NCBI RefSeq assembly: GCF_030944405.1
Contig: NZ_CP132339.1
Span: 1,488,001-1,552,000, forward strand
Length of the DNA stretch: 64,000 nucleotides
Source of the DNA: Janthinobacterium sp. J1-1
GTDB lineage: Bacteria > Pseudomonadota > Gammaproteobacteria > Burkholderiales > Burkholderiaceae_D
Reading direction: 5' to 3'
The notes under the pieces are model-generated. The model searched no databases and was not told the DNA's origin. It was given only the letters and a program-made list of their open reading frames with translations. The position numbers and the translations under genes are program-made. This document shows positions 57,761 through 64,000 of the stretch, piece after piece. Within the stretch, counting starts at the first letter, position 1. The number at the start of each line of letters is the position of its first letter.

Positions 57761-59428
57761 ATGCTCCATACACTGTCCATCCGCGATTTTGTCATTGTCG
57801 ATACCATTGAGCTGGAATTTTCCGCCGGCTTCAGCGTGCTCACGGGCGAAACGGGCGCCGGCAAGTCCATCCTGATCGATGCGCTGACCCTGGCGCTGGG
57901 CGGGCGCGGCGACGCCAGCGTGGTGCGCGAAGGCGCGGCCAAGGCCGACATCACGGCCGACTTTTCCGTCAGCGAGGTGGCGCAGGCCTGGCTGGTGGCC
58001 AATGAATTTGCCAACGAAGACGGTGGCGCCCTGATGCGCCGCGTGATCGACAATGCGGGCCGCTCGAAAGCCTATATCAACGGCATCGCCGCCACCGCCG
58101 CGCAGCTGCGCGAGCTGGGCGACCTGCTGGTCGACATCCACGGCCAGCACGCGCACCAGTCCCTGCTGAAAAGCGAGTCCCAGCGCGCCCTGCTCGACGG
58201 CCAGGCGACGGCGCGCGAGGCGGGCGCGGAACAGGACGCGCGCCAGGTGGGGTTTCTCCACAAGCGCTGGCGCGCCCTGGTGCGCCAGCGCGAAGAATTC
58301 GAAACCAATGCCGCCAACGTGCTGTACGAGCGCGAACGCCTGGAATGGCAGGTGGGCGAACTGGAAAAGCTGGCCGCCAAGCCCGGCGAATGGACCGAGA
58401 TCACCAACGAGCACAGCCGACTGTCGCACGCGGCCAGCCTGCTCGAAGGGGCGCAGGAAGCGCTGTCCATCATTTCCGAAGCGGAAGAACACCCGGTGAT
58501 TTCCCAGCTGGCCACCCTGAACCAGAAGCTGGGCAAGCTGGTCTCGGTCGATGCCGAACTGCAACCCATCGTCGACCTGATCGAATCGTCGCGCATCCAG
58601 TTGCAGGAATCCGTGTATGCGCTGAACAATTACCTGGACCGGGTCGAGCTGGACCCGGACCGCCTGCACCAGCTCGACGCGCGCATGGAGGCGATGCACA
58701 GCACGGCGCGCAAGTTCCGCGTCACGCCCGAAGAACTGCCGGAAGAACACGCGAAGCTGTCCGAAAAACTGCAGCACCTGGCCGACGCCAGCGATATCGA
58801 GGGGCTGCGCCGCCAGGAAGAAAAGATCGAAACCGAATACCGCGAGGTCGCCGGGCGTTTGTCCGGCACCCGCAAGGCGGCCGCACTGGAACTGGGCCAG
58901 GCCGTGACGCGCGCGATGCAGGAACTGAGCATGACGGGCGGCAGCTTTGAAATCGCCCTGAACCCCTGCGAACCGGCCGCGCATGGCCTGGAACAAGTGG
59001 AATTTCTGGTGGCCGGCCATGCGGGTACGGCGCCCAAGTCGCTGGCGAAGGTGGCCTCCGGTGGCGAGCTGGCGCGGATCGCGCTGGCCATTTCCGTCAT
59101 CACCTCGCACGCCACCACCACGCCAACCTTGATCTTCGACGAAGTCGACAGCGGCATCGGCGGCGCCGTGGCCGAAGTGGTGGGCCGGCTGTTGAAACGC
59201 CTGGGACAGGGCCGGCAAGTGCTGTGCGTGACCCACTTGCCGCAGGTGGCGAGCCAGGCCAATCAGCATTTCCAAGTAGCAAAAGGCACCTTGGACAACG
59301 GCAAGACCGCCTCGCGCATCGACATGCTCGACGCCAAAGGGCGCGTGGAGGAAGTGGCGCGCATGCTGGGCGGCCTGGAAATCACGGCCACCACGCGCAA
59401 GCATGCGCGGGAATTACTCGCAACGTAA
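57761..59428 (+). CDS. recN: DNA repair protein RecN
   Basis: SMC-like ATPase in recombinational repair of double-strand breaks. The 555-aa product has the N-terminal IRDFVIVDTIELEF and Walker A GETGAGKS (29-36), a long central coiled coil (about 160-370), the ABC signature ASGGELARIALAISVI and Walker B LIFDEVDSGIGGAVAEVVGRL, ending VLCVTHLPQVAS. recN is a classic SOS gene, which fits the LexA box upstream of nadK. It is 61 bp after nadK. Confidence 0.97.
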   Translation: MLHTLSIRDFVIVDTIELEFSAGFSVLTGETGAGKSILIDALTLALGGRGDASVVREGAAKADITADFSVSEVAQAWLVANEFANEDGGALMRRVIDNAGRSKAYINGIAATAAQLRELGDLLVDIHGQHAHQSLLKSESQRALLDGQATAREAGAEQDARQVGFLHKRWRALVRQREEFETNAANVLYERERLEWQVGELEKLAAKPGEWTEITNEHSRLSHAASLLEGAQEALSIISEAEEHPVISQLATLNQKLGKLVSVDAELQPIVDLIESSRIQLQESVYALNNYLDRVELDPDRLHQLDARMEAMHSTARKFRVTPEELPEEHAKLSEKLQHLADASDIEGLRRQEEKIETEYREVAGRLSGTRKAAALELGQAVTRAMQELSMTGGSFEIALNPCEPAAHGLEQVEFLVAGHAGTAPKSLAKVASGGELARIALAISVITSHATTTPTLIFDEVDSGIGGAVAEVVGRLLKRLGQGRQVLCVTHLPQVASQANQHFQVAKGTLDNGKTASRIDMLDAKGRVEEVARMLGGLEITATTRKHARELLAT

Positions 59429-59436
59429 TCGAAGCC

Positions 59437-59618
59437 GGGGTCAGACCCCCGCGCCCGCTAGCGCAAGCCTCTCAGTTGGCGGCCTTGAGGGTCTGACCCC
59501 AGCATTTTCAGGGTTTGCGGGTTTTGCATGCGTACCCCCAACGGTAAAAGCTGGGGTCCGACCCTCAATACCACTAACACAAAGTTCATTGCCAACAGTG
59601 ACGGGGGGCTGACCCCGT
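59437..59618. repeat. REP-like repeat island (GGGGTCAGACCCC family)
   Basis: Four copies of a GGGTC-N-GACCC-like palindrome: GGGGTCAGACCCC (59437-59449), AGGGTCTGACCCC (59488-59500), GGGGTCCGACCC (59553-59564) and ACGGGG ... CCCCGT (59601-59618). The second and third lie in opposite orientation and form an extended 19-bp inverted repeat (59485-59503 and 59550-59568, one mismatch) around a 46-bp loop. This resembles REP/BIME elements. The island lies between recN and hemH, and no transposase is nearby. Confidence 0.78.
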
Positions 59619-59668
59619 CCAATGCCACTATAATAACTGGCTACCCGTCCAACGTTATCAAAGAGCCC

Positions 59669-60778
59669 ATGCCCTTCCAACCCGAACCGCCGTACACCCA
59701 TGGCACCGTCGCGCGCAGCGCCGTGGTGCTGGTCAACCTGGGCACGCCCGATGCACCGACCGCCTCGGCCGTGCGGCGCTATCTGAAACAGTTCCTGTCC
59801 GACCCGCGCGTGGTGGAAATTCCGCGCCTGGTGTGGTGGTTCATCCTGAACTTGATCATCCTGCCGTTTCGCTCCGGCCAGTCGGCCAAGAAATACGCGT
59901 CGATCTGGACCAAAGAGGGTTCGCCTTTGAAAATCCATACGCAGCGGCAGGCCACCCTGCTGGCCGGCGCGCTGGCCGGGCGAGGCCACGGTGGCCTGAC
60001 GGTGGCCATGGCCATGCGCTATGGTTCGCCGTCCTTGCCCGAAGTACTGGCGCGGCTGAAAAGCGAAGGCTGCGAGCGCATCGCGATCCTGCCCGCCTAT
60101 CCGCAGTATTCGGGCACCACCACCGGTTCCATCTATGACGCCGTGTTCAGCCATTACGCCACGGTGCGCAATGTGCCGGAACTGCGTTTCATCAAGCAAT
60201 ACCACGAGCACGACACCTATATCGCCGCCTTGCGCGACTCGGTACTGGCGCACTGGGAAACCAATGGCCGTCCGGAAAAACTGGTGATGAGTTTTCACGG
60301 CGTGCCCAAGCGCACCCTGCTGCTGGGCGACCCGTACCACTGCCAGTGCCTGAAAACGGCGCGCTTGCTGGCGGAACAGTTAAAACTGAGTAAAGATCAG
60401 TATATCGTCACCTTCCAGTCGCGCTTCGGCAAGGCCGAGTGGCTGCAGCCCTACACGGCGCCGACCCTGATTGCGCTGGCGCAGCAGGGCGTCAAGCGGG
60501 TGGATCTGCTGTGCCCGGGCTTTACCAGCGATTGCCTGGAAACCCTGGAAGAGATCGCCATGGAAGCGAAGCATGATTTCGAAACGGCGGGCGGCCAGCA
60601 GTTTCATTATATTCCTTGCCTGAACGAAACACCGGCCTGGATCACGGGCATGGCGGAAATCGCCGAGCAGCATATGATCGGCTGGCCCACCATGCGCACG
60701 GCGCTGGAACGCACGGCCGAGCGGCAGGACGGCGAACAGGCGCGTGCGGCGGCGCTGGCGCTGGGCGCGGCCAACTAG
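59669..60778 (+). CDS. hemH: Ferrochelatase
   Basis: Last enzyme of heme synthesis, inserting Fe2+ into protoporphyrin IX. The 369-aa product from ATG 59669 has AVVLVNLGTPDAPTASAVRRYL, AILPAYPQYSGTTTGSIYDAV, the catalytic His in VMSFHGVPKRTL and DLLCPGFTSDCLETLEEIAMEAK. The frame stays open to 59528, but that part is made of REP-like repeat sequence and should not be called coding. A perfect TATAAT at 59629-59634 sits 34 bp before the start. Confidence 0.97.
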   Translation: MPFQPEPPYTHGTVARSAVVLVNLGTPDAPTASAVRRYLKQFLSDPRVVEIPRLVWWFILNLIILPFRSGQSAKKYASIWTKEGSPLKIHTQRQATLLAGALAGRGHGGLTVAMAMRYGSPSLPEVLARLKSEGCERIAILPAYPQYSGTTTGSIYDAVFSHYATVRNVPELRFIKQYHEHDTYIAALRDSVLAHWETNGRPEKLVMSFHGVPKRTLLLGDPYHCQCLKTARLLAEQLKLSKDQYIVTFQSRFGKAEWLQPYTAPTLIALAQQGVKRVDLLCPGFTSDCLETLEEIAMEAKHDFETAGGQQFHYIPCLNETPAWITGMAEIAEQHMIGWPTMRTALERTAERQDGEQARAAALALGAAN

Positions 60779-60806
60779 CGATAGCTGATGCTTCCAGCAG
60801 ACGAGG

Positions 60807-60830
60807 GCCGCGCTTGCGCGGCTTTGTCTT
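60807..60830 (+). terminator. Possible hemH terminator
   Basis: GCCGCGC-TT-GCGCGGC followed by TTTGTCTT: a 7-bp, very stable stem with a modest U-rich tail, 29 bp after the hemH stop. Confidence 0.65.
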
Positions 60831-61003
60831 GTGTGGCATGAGCGGATTTGCTAAATGACAACATCGAAATGGCGGGCCATCGCGCCGGACTGGTAGAATG
60901 CCGGGCTTCACCGATGGCGCGCGCATCGCTTGCAGGAAACAGGAAGCGATATGCGATTCGCTGTAACATTGAACGGGGTTTTCTGGTGATGTTGTTAATA
61001 CCC

Positions 61004-61031
61004 CTTGAAAGAGAGGGATATAGCCCCATCT
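61004..61031 (+). promoter_or_regulatory. Sigma-32 (heat-shock) promoter of grpE
   Basis: CTTGAAA (61004-61010), a 13-bp spacer, and CCCCATCT (61024-61031) match the RpoH consensus CTTGAAA-N(13-17)-CCCATnT closely. It lies 68 bp before the grpE start. Confidence 0.88.
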
Positions 61032-61098
61032 GCCGCTCAGTGTTGTAGAGCGATGTAGCCTAACTAATATTAAGTCATTGATTGTAGGAGCTTTTCAG

Positions 61099-61635
61099 AT
61101 GCAAGATCAGGAAAACCAAGCTGTACCTAATCAGCCAGCGGACGCTGCGGCGGCTGCACCATCGACTCCCGCAGAGCCTACTTTGGAAGAGCAGCTGGCC
61201 AGTACCGAAGCGCGTCTTGCAGAGATGCACGATGCCTTCATGCGCGCCAAGGCCGACGGTGAAAACATCCGTCGCCGCGCCCAGGAAGATGTTGCTAAAG
61301 CACATAAATTTGCAGTTGAAAGCTTTGCCGAAGCCCTGGTGCCCGTGAAAGACAGCCTGGAAATGGCATTGACGGTGGAAGCACCGACCATCGAATCGCT
61401 GAAGGAAGGCGTGGAAATGACCTTGAAGCAGTTGAGCTCGGCTTTTGAGCGCAACCGCCTGGTCGAGATCCTGCCGGTGCAAGGCGAGAAGCTGGACCCG
61501 ATGAAGCATCAGGCCGTGGCCGTGGTGCCGGCCGAGCAGGAAGCCAATACGGTCGTGTCGGTATTGCAAAAGGGCTATATGATTGCGGACCGTCTGTTGC
61601 GTCCGGCCATCGTGACCACCGCGCAAGCAAAATAA
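61099..61635 (+). CDS. grpE: GrpE nucleotide exchange factor
   Basis: Cochaperone that releases ADP from DnaK. The 178-aa product from ATG 61099 (TAGGAG at 61085-61090) has an N-terminal disordered segment, the long coiled coil [35 protein letters not shown], and the C-terminal GrpE wing [47 protein letters not shown]. An upstream ATG at 61078 is less favoured. It starts the chaperone cluster grpE-dnaK-dnaJ behind a heat-shock promoter. Confidence 0.97.
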   Translation: MQDQENQAVPNQPADAAAAAPSTPAEPTLEEQLASTEARLAEMHDAFMRAKADGENIRRRAQEDVAKAHKFAVESFAEALVPVKDSLEMALTVEAPTIESLKEGVEMTLKQLSSAFERNRLVEILPVQGEKLDPMKHQAVAVVPAEQEANTVVSVLQKGYMIADRLLRPAIVTTAQAK

Positions 61636-61658
61636 TCAGAGTGCGGCATCAAGCAAGC

Positions 61659-61686
61659 CTTGAAACCATGCCGCTTTGCCACATAT
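61659..61686 (+). promoter_or_regulatory. Possible second sigma-32 promoter upstream of dnaK
   Basis: CTTGAAA (61659-61665), a 13-bp spacer and CCACATAT (61679-61686), differing from CCCCATnT at one position. It lies in the 91-bp grpE-dnaK interval, 40 bp before dnaK. Confidence 0.7.
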
Positions 61687-61726
61687 AAGAACCATCTGAA
61701 ATCTAGCGAATAAAAGGAAATAAATC

Positions 61727-63673
61727 ATGGGTAGAATTATCGGTATCGATCTGGGAACCACAAATTCCTGCGTTTCCATCATGGAAAATGGTCAACCAAA
61801 GGTAATCGAAAACGCTGAAGGCGCACGCACGACGCCGTCGATTATCGCTTACCAGGAAGATGGCGAGATTCTCGTCGGCGCGCCGGCAAAACGCCAGGCC
61901 GTGACCAATCCGAAAAACACGCTGTACGCAGTCAAGCGTCTGATCGGTCGCAAGTTCGACGAGAAAGAAGTACAGAAAGACATCGCGCTGATGCCTTACC
62001 AGATCACCAAAGCCGACAACGGCGATGCGTGGATCGGCGTGCGCGACAAAAAACTGGCGCCACAGCAAATTTCGGCTGAAGTGCTGCGCAAGATGAAGAA
62101 AACCGCCGAAGACTACCTCGGCGAAGAAGTGACCGAAGCCGTCATCACGGTACCGGCCTACTTCAACGACTCGCAGCGCCAGGCAACCAAGGATGCCGGC
62201 CGTATCGCTGGCCTGGACGTCAAGCGCATCATCAACGAGCCGACCGCGGCAGCGCTGGCCTTCGGCCTGGACAAGAACGAAAAGGGCGACCGCAAGATCG
62301 CCGTGTATGACCTGGGCGGCGGCACGTTCGACGTCTCGATCATCGAAATCGCTGACGTCGATGGCGAAAAACAATTTGAAGTGCTGGCCACCAACGGCGA
62401 CACCTTCCTGGGCGGCGAAGACTTCGACCAGCGCGTCATCGATTACATCATTGACGAGTTCAAGAAGATCAACGGCATCGACCTGAAAAAAGATCCGATC
62501 GCCCTGCAGCGCATCAAGGCTTCGGCCGAGCGCGCGAAGATCGAGCTGTCGTCGTCGCAACAGACCGAAATCAACGAGCCCTACATCGCCATGGCCAATG
62601 GCGCGCCGGTCCACCTGAACCTGAAGATGACCCGCGCCAAACTGGAATCGCTGGTGGAAGAGCTGATCGCCGCCACGATCGAGCCTTGCCGCATGGCCAT
62701 CAAGGATGCCGGCGTCAAGGTATCGGACATCGACGACATCATCCTGGTCGGCGGCATGACCCGTATGCCGAAGGTGCAGGAAAAAGTGAAGGAATTCTTC
62801 GGCAAGGATCCACGCAAGGACGTGAACCCGGACGAAGCCGTGGCCGTTGGCGCAGCGATTCAAGGTTCGGTCCTGTCGGGCGAACGCAAGGACTTGCTGC
62901 TGCTGGACGTGACGCCATTGTCCCTGGGTATCGAAACCCTGGGTGGCGTGATGACCAAGATGATCCACAAAAACACCACGATTCCGACCAAGTTCTCGCA
63001 AGTGTTCTCGACCGCCGACGACAACCAGCCTGCCGTGACCATCAAGGTCTACCAGGGTGAGCGCGAAATCGCGGCCGGCAACAAGGGCCTGGGCGAATTC
63101 AATCTGGAAGGCATCCCGCCAGCATCGCGCGGCACGCCACAGATCGAAGTGACCTTCGACATCGACGCCAACGGCATTTTGCATGTCGGCGCGAAAGACA
63201 AGGCCACCGGCAAGGAAAACAAGATCACCATCAAGGCGAACTCCGGTTTGACCGAGGCTGAAATCCAGAAGATGGTCAAAGACGCCGAGTTGAACGCGGA
63301 AGAAGACAAGAAGGTGAAAGAGTTGGCCGAGTCGCGCAACCAGGCCGATGCTCTGGTACACTCGACCCGCAAATCGCTGACGGAATACGGCGACAAGCTC
63401 GACGCCGGCGAGAAAGAAAAGATCGAAGCGGCCATCACCGACCTGGAAGCGAGCATCAAGGCTGGCGACAAGGCCGAGATCGACGCCAAGGTGGAAGCAC
63501 TGTCGACCGCATCGCAGAAACTGGGCGAAAAAATGTACGCCGACATGCAAGCGCAGCAAGCAGCCGGCGGTGCGGAAGGTGCACAGCAAGCTCCTGGCGG
63601 CGCGTCCGATGCCGGCGCCAAGCAAGATGACGTGGTTGACGCTGACTTCAAGGAAGTCAAGGACAGCAAGTAA
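61727..63673 (+). CDS. dnaK: Hsp70 chaperone DnaK
   Basis: ATP-dependent chaperone for nascent and stress-damaged proteins. The 648-aa product has the Hsp70 ATPase signatures [32 protein letters not shown] and [16 protein letters not shown], the interdomain linker with [19 protein letters not shown], and a C-terminal lid ending in an acidic [13 protein letters not shown] tail with the Gly/Ala-rich segment before it. AAAGGAAAT precedes the ATG. It is flanked by possible RpoH promoters upstream and a terminator-like hairpin downstream. Confidence 0.98.
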   Translation: MGRIIGIDLGTTNSCVSIMENGQPKVIENAEGARTTPSIIAYQEDGEILVGAPAKRQAVTNPKNTLYAVKRLIGRKFDEKEVQKDIALMPYQITKADNGDAWIGVRDKKLAPQQISAEVLRKMKKTAEDYLGEEVTEAVITVPAYFNDSQRQATKDAGRIAGLDVKRIINEPTAAALAFGLDKNEKGDRKIAVYDLGGGTFDVSIIEIADVDGEKQFEVLATNGDTFLGGEDFDQRVIDYIIDEFKKINGIDLKKDPIALQRIKASAERAKIELSSSQQTEINEPYIAMANGAPVHLNLKMTRAKLESLVEELIAATIEPCRMAIKDAGVKVSDIDDIILVGGMTRMPKVQEKVKEFFGKDPRKDVNPDEAVAVGAAIQGSVLSGERKDLLLLDVTPLSLGIETLGGVMTKMIHKNTTIPTKFSQVFSTADDNQPAVTIKVYQGEREIAAGNKGLGEFNLEGIPPASRGTPQIEVTFDIDANGILHVGAKDKATGKENKITIKANSGLTEAEIQKMVKDAELNAEEDKKVKELAESRNQADALVHSTRKSLTEYGDKLDAGEKEKIEAAITDLEASIKAGDKAEIDAKVEALSTASQKLGEKMYADMQAQQAAGGAEGAQQAPGGASDAGAKQDDVVDADFKEVKDSK

Positions 63674-63747
63674 TCTCTTGCGCTCCCGTCGCTTGGGGGC
63701 AGCCGGGTTGAACGCTACATCGCGGCATTAGCCACGAAGACCGGCCG

Positions 63748-63789
63748 AGCCGAGTCGCCGCCCCAGCGCGGCACTCGACTCGGCTTTTT
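63748..63789 (+). terminator. Terminator-like hairpin between dnaK and dnaJ
   Basis: AGCCGAGTCG (63748-63757) pairs with CGACTCGGCT (63776-63785) and is followed by TTTT. It would let much of the dnaK transcript end before dnaJ, giving fewer dnaJ copies, or cap the message against decay. Confidence 0.8.
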
Positions 63790-63834
63790 CGTGTAATTTT
63801 TACATCAGTAGATAGACTGCAAGGTGCCGACAAC

Positions 63835-64000
63835 ATGGCAAAGCGTGATTTTTACGAGACACTCGGTGTCGCAAAAAATGCTTCGGAAGAAGAGATCAAA
63901 AAGTCTTACCGTAAACTGGCGATGAAATACCATCCGGACCGCAATCCGGATAGTAAAGAGTCGGAAGAAAAGTTTAAGGAAGTCAAAGAAGCCTACGAAA
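63835..64000 (+). CDS. dnaJ: Chaperone DnaJ (3' end cut by window edge)
   Basis: Cochaperone delivering substrates to DnaK and stimulating its ATPase. Only the first 55 residues are visible: the J-domain starts [22 protein letters not shown] and carries the HPD tripeptide at 33-35 ([11 protein letters not shown]), the essential DnaK-contacting motif. The Gly-rich region, zinc-finger and C-terminal domains are outside the window. It follows dnaK after 161 bp. Confidence 0.97.
   Translation, partial: MAKRDFYETLGVAKNASEEEIKKSYRKLAMKYHPDRNPDSKESEEKFKEVKEAYE

Larger units (their letters stand above)
60779..61098. other. Intergenic region between hemH and grpE
   Basis: 320 bp with no gene recognised. 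It contains a GC-rich hairpin just after hemH (60807-60822 with a weak U-tract) and the sigma-32-like promoter of grpE at 61004-61031. No CIRCE element was found. Confidence 0.7.

Noticed and set aside
59528..59668. N-terminal extension of the ferrochelatase from an upstream ATG
   Set aside because: The extra 47 codons run through REP-like repeat DNA and a TATAAT box, and the family N-terminus begins after ATG 59669.
60779..61098. CIRCE (HrcA operator) before grpE
   Set aside because: No TTAGCACTC-N9-GAGTGCTAA element, even with mismatches, is visible there or in the grpE-dnaK gap.
61703..63625. Long minus-strand open frame opposite dnaK
   Set aside because: Shadow of the highly conserved dnaK; no recognisable motif and no ribosome site.

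Overview
The window is a GC-rich, gene-dense piece of a Gram-negative chromosome. Its housekeeping genes (fur, bamE-dapB, leuS-lptE-holA-proA, nadK-recN, hemH, grpE-dnaK-dnaJ), its classical trimeric porin of the Burkholderiales type, and its many LysR regulators next to small catabolic operons point to a betaproteobacterium, most likely Oxalobacteraceae (Janthinobacterium/Duganella/Massilia-like). This assignment is inferred from gene content and protein style; no search was run. No phage, insertion sequence, rRNA or CRISPR array was seen. There is one tRNA, tRNA-Gly(CCC).

Layout. 1-2.2 kb: fur (cut by the window edge) diverges from bamE-dapB, followed by an orphan barstar-like gene. 2.3-5.7 kb: glutarate/glutaryl-CoA module (CoA transferase, gcdH, divergent LysR with a clear inverted-repeat operator). 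5.7-7 kb: VOC protein and AraC regulator. 7.1-16.5 kb: leuS-lptE-holA-proA, hemJ-like gene, an isomerase of the DsbA/kappa-GST fold, a THUMP rRNA methyltransferase and a Bcr-type exporter. 16.6-21.7 kb: a DUF4197 protein, an unusual YjbH-PAP2 fusion, dgkA and a small exported protein that resembles YjbE. 21.9-26.5 kb: tRNA-Gly, trmB, galE and an rmlB-rmlA-rmlC operon without rmlD. 26.8-32.2 kb: glutamate dehydrogenase, a LysR regulator and a divergent double-domain M16 protease. 32.2-38.7 kb: recQ-uppP, an MFS/DeoR pair and small proteins. 38.8-48.3 kb: a complete oxidative galactarate (hexarate) catabolic cluster: MFS importer-garD on one side, kdgD-ketoglutarate semialdehyde dehydrogenase-porin-DASS transporter on the other, with a FadR-type GntR regulator between them. 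48.3-56.5 kb: SnoaL-like lipoprotein, TetR, pcmt-rhodanese-tolC operon, YdcZ-type transporter, LysR, gloA, OsmC, a PQQ-type sugar dehydrogenase and a small charged protein. 56.6-64 kb: nadK-recN behind a LexA-type box, a REP-like repeat island, hemH, and the grpE-dnaK-dnaJ chaperone genes with sigma-32-like promoters (dnaJ is cut by the window edge).

How the genes work together. The hexarate cluster converts galactarate to 5-dehydro-4-deoxyglucarate (GarD), then to 2-oxoglutarate semialdehyde (KdgD), then to 2-oxoglutarate (the aldehyde dehydrogenase), and carries its own outer- and inner-membrane transport. The gcdH module would feed glutarate into crotonyl-CoA. The rml and galE genes supply nucleotide sugars for surface polysaccharides, and the YjbH-PAP2/YjbE-like locus nearby may take part in exopolysaccharide secretion.

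The most unusual content is the YjbH-PAP2 fusion with a probable YjbE-like companion, the LexA box in the nadK-recN promoter, a TetR promoter with a palindrome between -35 and -10, a LysR-box shared by a regulator and an M16 protease, and the REP-like island upstream of hemH.
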